Shown here piece by piece: positions 15,205 through 21,812 of a stretch of 33,193 bases of DNA. Each line of letters starts with the position of its first letter. Position 1 is the first letter of the stretch. The DNA is from an uncultured Alphaproteobacteria bacterium (GTDB taxonomy: Bacteria > Pseudomonadota > Alphaproteobacteria > Caulobacterales > Caulobacteraceae), in the NCBI GenBank assembly GCA_903822175.1, contig CAIJOB010000025.1, positions 1 through 33,193 of the forward strand. The letters run 5' to 3'. Under the pieces are notes generated by a model that ran no database searches, was not told where the DNA came from, and saw only the letters and a list, made by a program, of their open reading frames with translations. The translations under genes were made by a program, and so were the position numbers.

Positions 15205-15816
15205 TCAGCCCAGGCCGCGCAGCAGTAGTCCGAGGTCGGTCCTAAGGTTTCGGTCGAATTGCGGTCGGTCGAGATATCCGCTGAGCAGCCCGCCCAGATG
15301 GAAATAGTAGATCGCAAACAGGCTTCGAGCGGACGGCAGAAGAGGGCTCGCCGCGGCGACTTCGCCTCTGGCCTTGGCCGCCTCGACGAGTTGCGCCAGG
15401 CGGCCCAACACCCGCGTCATCAGCTCGCGAACCAGCGCCCGCTGGTCATCGCCGCCCACATAGCCAAGCTGCCGCATCAGGGCGTGGGCCAGTGGCAGGT
15501 CACGCTGGTGATAGGACACCATGGTCTCGAAGTAGACGATGACCTGATCGACGAGGGCGCCAGACCCGCGAGCCGCCGCGTAGCCGCGCTCGGCAACGTC
15601 CATCATCTCGTCGTGGAAGACCAGGATCAGCAAATCGTCCTTGGTCTTCGCGTAGGTGAAGATCGTCCCGCCCGCGACGCCGGCGGCGTCCGCGATCTCC
15701 TGCGAGGTCGTGGCGTCGAAACCCTTGTGCGTGAACAGCGCTCGAGCCGCGGCGATGATGCGCCCGCGCTTCTCAAGCTTGTTCTGCTCGCGACGTCCGA
15801 TCGCTGCGGCGGCCAA
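15205..15816 (-). CDS. TetR-family transcriptional repressor
   Basis: The 203-residue protein has the N-terminal TetR DNA-binding domain at about residues 15-65 (RIIAAARALFTHKGFDATTS, then EIADAAGVAGGTIFTYAKTK), followed by an all-helical ligand and dimerisation domain. The start appears to be TTG at 15816, preceded by AGGAGA at seven bases; there is no better ATG upstream. It is divergent from the aldolase operon, with 180 bp between starts that contain two related inverted repeats. Downstream genes on the same strand encode hpaB through the P450. Most probably it represses both divergent transcripts, plus the secreted-protein operon at 3886, until a pathway metabolite or CoA ester binds. 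The ligand is unknown. Confidence 0.92.
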   Translation of the reverse strand: MAAAAIGRREQNKLEKRGRIIAAARALFTHKGFDATTSQEIADAAGVAGGTIFTYAKTKDDLLILVFHDEMMDVAERGYAAARGSGALVDQVIVYFETMVSYHQRDLPLAHALMRQLGYVGGDDQRALVRELMTRVLGRLAQLVEAAKARGEVAAASPLLPSARSLFAIYYFHLGGLLSGYLDRPQFDRNLRTDLGLLLRGLG

Positions 15817-15891
15817 GGGTGTCTCCTGCCTGTCGTTTTCCTGTTCTCAGTTTCAGCATCTCGCTCTCTGACACGCTCGTCAATAAAATAA

Positions 15892-15905
15892 TTGAGCTCG
15901 CTCAG
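15892..15905. promoter_or_regulatory. Candidate TetR operator, site B
   Basis: TTGAGCTCGCTCAG sits in the A/T-rich middle of the tetR/hpaI intergenic region. Its arms TTGAGC and GCTCAG, with flanking AA and TT, form an imperfect palindrome related to site A at 3977. On the plus strand TTGAGC followed 17 bases later by TTTCCA could form a weak promoter for the aldolase operon, so binding would occlude it. Autoregulation of tetR is expected from its position. Confidence 0.6.
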
Positions 15906-15961
15906 TTTTTGTGGTTTCCATCATTTCGTGACCCGCAGGTAGAAGCGGGCGCGCTTCAAAC

Positions 15962-15975
15962 ATGACTGCGCTCAA
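15962..15975. promoter_or_regulatory. Candidate TetR operator, site C
   Basis: ATGACTGCGCTCAA reads on the minus strand as TTGAGCGCAGTCAT and matches site A in 12 of 14 positions. It is only about 20 bases upstream of the aldolase start and directly before its GGGAGG ribosome site, so a bound protein would block early elongation or initiation. One arm is weaker than in sites A and B. Confidence 0.5.
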
Positions 15976-15996
15976 AATTCTGGGAGGTAAGACTCG

Positions 15997-16806
15997 ATGC
16001 GGGCCATTCAAGCGCGAGAGCTGCTGGCGCAGGGGCGCACGGTCCTGAACGGGTGGTCGGTGATCCCCGGAGGCTTCCTCGCCGAGGTGATGGCCTCGCT
16101 TGGATGGGATGCGCTCACCGTCGACATGCAGCACGGCATCATCGGGCAGGCCGAGATGATCGCCATGCTGCAGGCGATATCGACGACGGCCCTCACCCCC
16201 ATGGTGCGGCTCGCGGCCAATGACGCGACGCTGATCGGCCATGCCCTCGACGGCGGCGCAATGGGCGTCATCTGCCCCCTGATCAATTCGCCTGAGGAGG
16301 CGGCGAGCTTCGTGGCCGCCTGCCGCTATCCGCCCCACGGCGTTCGCAGCTCCGGCGCCACCCGGGCGATGATCTACGCGGGCTTCGACTACGGCGGCGC
16401 AGCCGACGCCCAGGTGCTCAAGTTTGCGATGATCGAGACCGCTGACGCGCTGCGCCGCGTGGACGAGATCGCAGCGACGCCGGGCCTTGATGGCCTCTAC
16501 GTCGGACCGTCCGACCTGTCCCTCGCGCTGGGCGGAACCCAGGGCTTCGACAAGGACGAGCCCCACATGATCGAAGCCTACCGCGCGATCGTGGAGGCGT
16601 GCCGCAAGCACGGCCTGACCGCCGGCATCCACACCGCCAGCCCCGCCTTTGCCGGCCGAATGGCCGAGATGGGCTTCCGGTTCATCACCCTGGTGGGCGA
16701 CTTCAACTTCATCCTCGCCGGACGTGGTTTGGTTCGTCAGGCCCGCGAGCGCCTCGACCAGACCGCTCTGGAGAGCCCAACATCCCCTGCCCTGGCAAGG
16801 GCTTAG
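15997..16806 (+). CDS. hpaI: HpcH/HpaI-family class II pyruvate aldolase
   Basis: The 269-residue TIM-barrel protein has the HpaI residues: Asp43 and His46 (TVDMQHG), Arg71 (PMVRLAAND), and the metal ligands Glu147 (MIETADAL) and Asp173 (VGPSDLSLALG). The family cleaves 4-hydroxy-2-oxoacids to pyruvate and an aldehyde, as in the last step of the homoprotocatechuate pathway. The ATG at 15997 follows GGGAGG at nine bases. It is the first gene of a tight plus-strand operon with RraA-, RidA-, HpaH- and SDR-family members, divergent from tetR. The aldehyde product would depend on the substrate side chain. The related 2-keto-3-deoxysugar aldolases are an alternative, but the context favours aromatic degradation. 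Confidence 0.93.
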   Translation: MRAIQARELLAQGRTVLNGWSVIPGGFLAEVMASLGWDALTVDMQHGIIGQAEMIAMLQAISTTALTPMVRLAANDATLIGHALDGGAMGVICPLINSPEEAASFVAACRYPPHGVRSSGATRAMIYAGFDYGGAADAQVLKFAMIETADALRRVDEIAATPGLDGLYVGPSDLSLALGGTQGFDKDEPHMIEAYRAIVEACRKHGLTAGIHTASPAFAGRMAEMGFRFITLVGDFNFILAGRGLVRQARERLDQTALESPTSPALARA

Positions 16807-16820
16807 GAAGGACACCGCGC

Positions 16821-17555
16821 ATGACCGAGAAGCCCAACATCCCAACCGTCTTGGACGACAGCCTGATCGCGGCCCTGAACGGGATCTCCACCGCGACGCT
16901 GACGCACCAGCTGCAGATGCGCGGCATCCGCAGCACCTTCATGAGCAACTTGAAGCCGCTTCACCCCGATAAGCGGATGGTCGGGCGGGCGCGGACGCTG
17001 CGTTATGTGGCCCTGCGCGAGGATCAGCAGCCGCGCCTGGCCGGCGGGCTCAACGCCCAGAAGCGCGCCGTGGAAGCCATCAAGCCCGGCGACGTCCTGG
17101 TGATCGAGGCTCGCGGCGTGCCGGATGCGGGCACCATCGGCGACATCTTCGCGACGCGCCTCTCCGTCCTTGGCGGCGTCGGGATCGTCACCGACGGCGC
17201 TCTGCGCGACACCCCGGCGATCGCCGACATCGGCGTGCCCGTCTACCACCAGGCCTCGCACGGGGCGACCTATGGCCGCCAGCACATGCCGTTCGCCGAC
17301 GACGAGCCGGTCACCTGCGCCGGCGTCTTCGTCATGCCGGGCGATGTGATCGTGGGCGACGCCGAGGGCGCGGTGGTGATCCCGGCCGCGCTGGTCGGCG
17401 AGGTCGTGCGCGACTCCCTCGTCCAGGAGGAAAGAGAGACCTTCGCTCTGGAGAAGGTCGCGGCCGGCCAACCGACCCTAGATCTCTTCCCGCTGGCGAA
17501 GGAGCGGCTCCCCGAGTTCGAAGCCTGGAAAGCGGCCAAGGAAACGCAGAAATGA
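16821..17555 (+). CDS. RraA-fold protein (HMG/oxaloacetate aldolase-decarboxylase-like)
   Basis: From the ATG at 16821, with AGGAAGGA upstream and 14 bp after hpaI, the protein has 244 residues. A longer open frame extends back inside hpaI and is not used. The conserved core includes KPGDVLVIEARGVPDAGTIG and GGVGIVTDGALRD with Asp125, Arg129 and Asp130. This is the metal and pyruvate-binding signature of the 4-hydroxy-4-methyl-2-oxoglutarate aldolases, which also decarboxylate oxaloacetate. Proteins of this fold were often mislabelled dimethylmenaquinone methyltransferase. Here a lyase or decarboxylase role is favoured. It could supply the missing HpaG-type decarboxylation, or a second aldol cleavage. 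The stop overlaps the RidA-like start (ATGA). Confidence 0.88.
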   Translation: MTEKPNIPTVLDDSLIAALNGISTATLTHQLQMRGIRSTFMSNLKPLHPDKRMVGRARTLRYVALREDQQPRLAGGLNAQKRAVEAIKPGDVLVIEARGVPDAGTIGDIFATRLSVLGGVGIVTDGALRDTPAIADIGVPVYHQASHGATYGRQHMPFADDEPVTCAGVFVMPGDVIVGDAEGAVVIPAALVGEVVRDSLVQEERETFALEKVAAGQPTLDLFPLAKERLPEFEAWKAAKETQK

Positions 17556-17926
17556 GCGCCCGCAAGAGTATTGCGATCGAGGGACTCAGCCACCTCACCG
17601 CCATTCCCGTGGCGACCCGGATCGGACCCCTGGTCGTCTCCAGCGTGATCGCGCCCTTCGACTCAGGCACCCGGACGGTCCCCGACACGATCGCGGCCCA
17701 GTACGCGAACATCTTCCACCATGTCGGCCTGATGCTGAGCGCGGCCGGGGCTGACTGGCGGCACGTCGCCAAGATGGAGTTCTGGACGCCGCCGGTGGAT
17801 CGCGAGGCGCTGGACCCGTTCTGGATCGAGAAGTTCCCCGACGAGGCCTCCCGGCCGGCGCGTCACACCCACGTCGGCGAAGCCAAGGTCGTGACCGCCA
17901 ACTTCATCGCCTACGTCACCGATTGA
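17552..17926 (+). CDS. RidA/YjgF-family protein, atypical
   Basis: The 124-residue protein overlaps the previous gene by four bases (ATGA), implying coupled translation. The RidA fold is recognised from RIGPLVVSSVIAP, TIAAQYANIFHHVGLMLSAA, ADWRHVAKMEFWT and RPARHTHVG, with an Arg near position 104 matching the canonical substrate-carboxylate Arg. The usual C-terminal EIEAIA stretch, with the deaminase Glu, is replaced by TANFIAYV. An ordinary imine deaminase is therefore not assured. Some members of this fold (NbaF/AmnD 2-aminomuconate deaminases) work inside meta-cleavage pathways. The placement between the RraA-like and HpaH-like genes suggests a tautomerase or deaminase step on the muconate intermediate; this is inference. 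Confidence 0.88.
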   Translation: MSARKSIAIEGLSHLTAIPVATRIGPLVVSSVIAPFDSGTRTVPDTIAAQYANIFHHVGLMLSAAGADWRHVAKMEFWTPPVDREALDPFWIEKFPDEASRPARHTHVGEAKVVTANFIAYVTD

Positions 17927-17933
17927 GGACGCG

Positions 17934-18725
17934 ATGCTGACAGACGAGCAGATCAAGCAGGCCGCCGAGACCCTGTGGCAGGCGGAACAGACCCGCGAAT
18001 GGGCAGAGCCCATCTCCATCCGCTTTCCCGAGGCCGACATCGCAGACGCCTATCGCGTCAGCTTGGCGGTGCGCGACATCAAGCTGGCCAATGGCCGGAC
18101 GGTGAAAGGCCACAAGATCGGCCTCACCTCCAAGGCGATGCGCGACCTGACCGGGGCGAACGAGCCGGACTATGGGTTCATCTTCGACAACTGGTTCGCC
18201 CTCGAGGGCGAAGCGGTGTCGCGCAGCGCCATGAACCGCCCGCTGGTGGAGGTCGAGTTGGCCTTCGTCATGGGCAAGGAACTGAAGGGCCCGTCCGTCA
18301 ACGCGGCGGACGTCATCCGGGCGACCGATTTCATCCTTCCGGCCCTGGAGATCGTGGACTCCCGATACAAGGGCCGCGGGAACAACCTCCTGGTCGACAG
18401 CATCTCGGACGCCGCGACCTGCGGCTTCGTCGTGCTAGGCGGCAACCCGGTGAAGCTCACCGACGTGGATGTCCGCCGTCTCAGCGCGTCGCTATCGATC
18501 AACGGCCAGGTCATGGAGAGCGGCTCGGCCTCGGCGGTCATGGGCAATCCGATCAACGCGGTCGTCTGGCTCGCCAACAAGCTGCACGAGTTCGGCGTCG
18601 CCATGCAGCCGGGCGACGTGATCCTCTCCGGCTCCTTCGTGAAGGCGATCCCCTTCGGCGCCGGCGACACGGTCATGGCCCTCTATGACCAGCTGGGCGA
18701 AGTCATTCTGCGGGTCACCGAATGA
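17934..18725 (+). CDS. hpaH: 2-oxo-hept-4-ene-1,7-dioate / 2-hydroxypentadienoate hydratase (HpaH/MhpD family)
   Basis: The 263-residue FAH-superfamily protein matches the size of HpaH, MhpD and 4-oxalocrotonate decarboxylase. Diagnostic stretches are GHKIGLTSKAM (Lys61), DYGFIFDNW, and the metal-binding VEVELAF with Glu106 and Glu108 and the later Glu139 (ALEIVDSRY). KIGLTSKAM is especially HpaH-like. The hydratase adds water to the dienoate to give the 4-hydroxy-2-oxoacid that HpaI cleaves, which fits the operon perfectly. The ATG at 17934 lies eight bases after the RidA-like stop, with GAGGA upstream. The decarboxylase members of this family are the main alternative; the two activities are hard to separate by sequence. 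Confidence 0.92.
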   Translation: MLTDEQIKQAAETLWQAEQTREWAEPISIRFPEADIADAYRVSLAVRDIKLANGRTVKGHKIGLTSKAMRDLTGANEPDYGFIFDNWFALEGEAVSRSAMNRPLVEVELAFVMGKELKGPSVNAADVIRATDFILPALEIVDSRYKGRGNNLLVDSISDAATCGFVVLGGNPVKLTDVDVRRLSASLSINGQVMESGSASAVMGNPINAVVWLANKLHEFGVAMQPGDVILSGSFVKAIPFGAGDTVMALYDQLGEVILRVTE

Positions 18726-19528
18726 TCGACCTGTCCGGCAAGATTGCCTTCGTGACCGGCGGCGGCTCCGGCATCGGCGATGCCGTCGTGCGCCAGTTCA
18801 TTGCGCTCGGCGCCAAGGTCGGGGTCGCCGGCCGGCGGACCGCGGTGCTCGAGGCGCTAGCCAAAGACTGCGGCGCCCTGCCTCTGACCTGCGATGTCAG
18901 CGACCCGAACGCCGTCGACGCCGCGGTCACGGCCTTGGTCCAGACGCACGGCGGCCTGGACATCGTCGTCAACAGCGCCGGGATCACCCATCGGGGCAAC
19001 GCCGAACAGATCTCGCCCGAGGACTGGCGCCAGGTGCTGGATGTCAATCTGACGGGCGCGCTCAACGTCTGCCGACGCGCCCTCCCCGAGCTGCGCGCGC
19101 GCGGCGGCGGCGCTATCGTCAACGTCTCGTCGGTCGGTGGGCTGACAGCTGCGGCGTCCGCCGTGGCCTACAGCACCTCCAAGGCGGGCATGCTGGGCTT
19201 GTCACGATCCCTGGCCAAGGACTTCGGCAAGCACAACATCCGGGTCAATACGGTCTGCCCCGGCTGGGTGGACACCCCGATGGTCAAGGGCGCGCTGGAC
19301 GCCCTGTCGCGGATTCACGGCATTTCACGGGACGAGGCCAAGGGGCTCCTGAGCCGCTGGTCGCCGCTTGGCAGAATGGCCGAGCCGGTCGAGCTGGCCA
19401 ACTGCATCACCTTCCTCGCCTCGGCCATGGCGTCTTTCGTCACCGGCGCGGTGCTGGTCGCCGATGGCGGCCAATCGATCGTCGATCTGGGACTGCTGCC
19501 GCTCGATCCAGACGCGGGGGTCCGCTGA
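18722..19528 (+). CDS. Short-chain dehydrogenase/reductase
   Basis: The 268-residue classical SDR has the cofactor loop TGGGSGIG at residues 12-19, NSAG at 84-87, catalytic Ser136/137 (NVSSVGG) and the Tyr150-Lys154 pair (YSTSK). A C-terminal extension GLLPLDPDAGVR is not part of the core fold. The Arg-Arg in AGRRTAVLE after strand 2 suggests NADP preference, though this is weak evidence. The start overlaps the hydratase stop by four bases, so it belongs to the operon. It may oxidise or reduce a hydroxyl or carbonyl on the upper-pathway substrate or the aldehyde product. No specific substrate can be read from sequence. Confidence 0.92.
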   Translation: MIDLSGKIAFVTGGGSGIGDAVVRQFIALGAKVGVAGRRTAVLEALAKDCGALPLTCDVSDPNAVDAAVTALVQTHGGLDIVVNSAGITHRGNAEQISPEDWRQVLDVNLTGALNVCRRALPELRARGGGAIVNVSSVGGLTAAASAVAYSTSKAGMLGLSRSLAKDFGKHNIRVNTVCPGWVDTPMVKGALDALSRIHGISRDEAKGLLSRWSPLGRMAEPVELANCITFLASAMASFVTGAVLVADGGQSIVDLGLLPLDPDAGVR

Positions 19529-19546
19529 TCGGCGGGCGACGAAAGC

Positions 19547-19837
19547 GTGGCCAATCCGGGATCAGACCGCATCATGGACTGGCGCCGAAGGCTCGCGGAC
19601 TACAACAGCGCGCAGGCCGCACACGTCAGCGCCGAACGCCTCCTCGCCGCGGCCGTAGATGCCGGCGAGACGGCCCTCCAAGCTGGGAGTCAAGCGACCG
19701 GTTCGGTCGTGCTTGGCGTCGCCTTGGCGCGCAAACGGGTGCTCCGGGCGCGCCGCCGGCTGGCGCGCGCAACCCTGGAATTGACCGGCGGTCGGCCTCT
19801 CGAAGAGGTCCTCTGGTCGCTGCCGGACGACATTTAG
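19547..19837 (+). CDS. Small hypothetical protein
   Basis: A 96-codon frame opens with GTG 18 bp after the SDR stop; an ATG at 19574 is an alternative start. The product is basic and predicted largely helical, with an Ala-rich N-terminal half (QAAHVSAERLLAAAVDAGE) and an Arg-rich helix (RKRVLRARRRLARATLEL). No family is recognised and no good RBS is visible. The close spacing would allow co-transcription with the catabolic operon, but it may also be a chance frame in GC-rich DNA. Confidence 0.35.
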   Translation: MANPGSDRIMDWRRRLADYNSAQAAHVSAERLLAAAVDAGETALQAGSQATGSVVLGVALARKRVLRARRRLARATLELTGGRPLEEVLWSLPDDI

Positions 19838-20187
19838 CCGGCGGTCCGATCTTTCGACAGCGGAGTCGCTCCCAAGGCCCGCCGCTCGGAAGTCGACCGT
19901 CGCGTGCGATGCCTGCAGTGCGCCAATCGGACCGGCTCCCCGAGACTGTTCTGTGGCAATCCGATTGACGTCCCGAGAACGGGAACGCGCAGGCGCCGAC
20001 GAATTGCGGGAGCCAAGGCGGGCCTTCGCGGAACACGACCGCGCTGCGATGGGACGTTCGAAAGGCCTCGCGCAGCGCTTTGACCCTTTCATTGAGATCG
20101 GCGACCTGCGCGGCCGTCATCCGCGCCTTGCTGTAGAGGGCGTCGGCCAGCGTCCTGGCCTCTGCACGGACGGCGCGCCCCTGTGGG
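19838..20187. other. Region without a convincing gene
   Basis: No complete gene is visible. On the minus strand, 20030-20170 reads as a helical-looking fragment (LADALYSKARMTAAQVADLN, then ERVKALREAFR). It overlaps the end of the AraC gene, has no proper start, and degenerates after about 45 codons. It may be the remnant of a small helical protein. No RNA gene or clear terminator was seen. Confidence 0.4.
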
Positions 20188-21096
20188 CTACGGCCTAGCG
20201 GGCGAATGGCGCTGATAGTGAACCGGTGAGGTCCCGACCAATTCTTTGAACCGCTTGGACAGGTGGCTTTGATCGGCGAAGCCCGCTTCCAGCGCGGCCT
20301 GGGAGGCCGGAAGCCCTTCTCGCAAAAGCCGCTTGGCCAGCGCCACGCGGAGCTGGGTCTGCAGGGCGTGCATGGGAATGCCGACGTGGCGCCGGAACTG
20401 TCGCATCAGGTGGTAGGGGCTGACCTCGACGGCGGCGGCGATGTCGAAGACGGAAAGGTTCTCCGTAAACCGCGCCCGGACCATCGCATGGGCCGCACGA
20501 ACCTGCCGCGACGCCTCGGCGAGGGACTCATCGCGCGGCTTCCAAGTTGAGCCGTGCCCCCGGGCCAGGGCCCGAAGGGCGTCGAATCGGACCTGGTCTC
20601 GCTGCAGGCGGCTCGTCGCATGGACAATCGACGCGTGCAGCCGGCCGAGCTTCTCGAACAGCGGGGCGTCTCGCAGGACGCCGGAGCGGAAGCCCGGCGC
20701 CTCGCCGGACCTGCTCTCGCCTGTGACCTCGGACAGGACGGACACCGGGATGTAGAGCGCCCGGTACCGGAGGTGTTCGCCGTCCGCCCGGCTGCCCGTG
20801 TGCAGGTCGCCGGGGTTGACGATTGAGATCGATCCGGGTTCGGCGATGAAGCCGCGGGTCTCGCGCAGGAAGGCCTTCGCGCCGGCGTCGATCAGGCCGA
20901 GCATCAGGCCATCATGAGTATGCGGCCGGAAGCTGTGGTTGCGGAACCGCGCCGCCGCGGCCTCCAGCCCCTCGCACTCCGGGTCCGTCCAGAACCTGAC
21001 GCTGTCCGCCGGCGCAGGGCTGTTCCCATGCCGGTGGCTGTTGGCCGCCGCCTGTGTGGCGTTCGGGGCGATGAGCCTGATCTTCGGCAAGTTCAT
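20188..21096 (-). CDS. AraC-family transcriptional regulator, 5' end uncertain
   Basis: The frame encodes an AraC-type N-terminal sensing domain (FWTDPECEGLEAAAARF, then HSFRPHTHDGLMLGLIDAG and IVNPGDLHTG). A C-terminal double helix-turn-helix follows (SVFDIAAAVEVSPYHLMRQF, then ASQAALEAGFADQSHLSKRF). The family normally starts about ten residues before the FWTDPE motif, yet no ATG, GTG or TTG lies there. The nearest in-frame ATG is at 21096 (302 residues), inside the oppositely oriented DoxX-like gene. The start shown is therefore a best guess, and the 5' end may have been rearranged. The DNA-binding half is intact. Its targets are unknown. Confidence 0.75.
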   Translation of the reverse strand: MNLPKIRLIAPNATQAAANSHRHGNSPAPADSVRFWTDPECEGLEAAAARFRNHSFRPHTHDGLMLGLIDAGAKAFLRETRGFIAEPGSISIVNPGDLHTGSRADGEHLRYRALYIPVSVLSEVTGESRSGEAPGFRSGVLRDAPLFEKLGRLHASIVHATSRLQRDQVRFDALRALARGHGSTWKPRDESLAEASRQVRAAHAMVRARFTENLSVFDIAAAVEVSPYHLMRQFRRHVGIPMHALQTQLRVALAKRLLREGLPASQAALEAGFADQSHLSKRFKELVGTSPVHYQRHSPARP

Positions 21097-21754
21097 CGGC
21101 GGGCTGGAGTTTCTACCCTCGCAGGGGGTGTCGACGGCGCCCTGGGCGCTGGTGAACGGCGGGGTGCTGATCCTTGCAGGGCTGAGCCTGACCCTGGACC
21201 GCACGGCGCGGGCGGGCGCGCTGGTGCTGGCGGCGATGTTCGGATTCACCGCGATCGTGCTGCACGGCTGGCAGCTGGTCGGGCATCTGAAGGAGGCGGC
21301 CGACGACGTCTTTCACGTCCTGGGGATCAGCGCGGGCGCGCTGGCGCTGGCGGCGAGCATTGGGCGGACCGGCTGGAGCGCACGCGCTGGGCTGGCGGCG
21401 CGGCTGGTGTTCGGGGTCTGCACCATCGGGCACGGGGTGATGCACTTCGTATATTTCAAGTTCACGGCCGACTTCATCCCGGCCTGGATTCCGGGGCACG
21501 AGTTCTTCGCGGCGGCGACGGGGATCGCGCAGATCGCCGCGGGCCTGGCGATCCTATCGGGCGTGCTGGGGCGGCTGGCGGCGATCCTGACCGGGGCGAT
21601 GTACCTGAGCTGGTTCCCGCTGGTGCATATCCCGCGCGTCATGGCGCACCCGGAGATCCACCAGGAATGGGTCAGCCTGGCCATCGTCGCGGCCTTGAGC
21701 GCCAGCGCCTTGCTGGTCGGCGGCGTCCTGGCTCAACGCAGAGGCAGCGCCTGA
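20939..21754 (+). CDS. DoxX-like integral membrane protein, 5' end uncertain
   Basis: This is a strongly hydrophobic protein with about seven membrane segments. The first recognisable one begins near 21027 (WLLAAACVAFGAMSLIFGKF). Later segments include GGVLILAGLSL, ALVLAAMFGFTAIVL, VFGVCTIGHGVMHFVYF and AAILTGAMYLSWFPLVHIPR. The style fits DoxX/DUF-type small membrane proteins of unknown function. The frame opens at TTG 20939 but has no good start before the first helix, and its 5' part is antisense to the AraC gene. The codon style (many G-ending codons) differs from the AraC side, supporting a junction near 21000-21030. The convergent phosphotriesterase-family gene follows after a hairpin. 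Confidence 0.7.
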   Translation: MRNRAAAASSPSHSGSVQNLTLSAGAGLFPCRWLLAAACVAFGAMSLIFGKFIGGLEFLPSQGVSTAPWALVNGGVLILAGLSLTLDRTARAGALVLAAMFGFTAIVLHGWQLVGHLKEAADDVFHVLGISAGALALAASIGRTGWSARAGLAARLVFGVCTIGHGVMHFVYFKFTADFIPAWIPGHEFFAAATGIAQIAAGLAILSGVLGRLAAILTGAMYLSWFPLVHIPRVMAHPEIHQEWVSLAIVAALSASALLVGGVLAQRRGSA

Positions 21755-21790
21755 CCCACACTTCCCCACCCTGATCGCTGCGCGATCTGT

Positions 21791-21809
21791 CCCTCCCCAT
21801 GGGGGAGGG
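21791..21809. terminator. GC-rich hairpin between convergent genes
   Basis: CCCTCCCC at 21791-21798 pairs with GGGGAGGG at 21802-21809 across an ATG loop, an eight-base-pair perfect stem. It lies between the convergent DoxX-like and phosphotriesterase-family genes and could end both transcripts. There is no U-tract, so it may instead be a dispersed intergenic palindrome of the kind common in caulobacters. Confidence 0.55.
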
Positions 21810-21812
21810 GAG

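Noticed and set aside
15932..15949. CCCGC/GCGGG hairpin in the hpaI leader as a riboswitch
   Set aside because: A single five-base stem with no further conserved structure; not enough evidence.
15880..16845. 321-codon minus-strand frame opposite hpaI
   Set aside because: The opposite strand encodes a clear HpaI aldolase; the frame is a GC-rich shadow.
18685..19968. 427-codon plus-strand frame over the SDR
   Set aside because: The SDR frame carries all catalytic motifs; this one is low-complexity Arg/Gly sequence.
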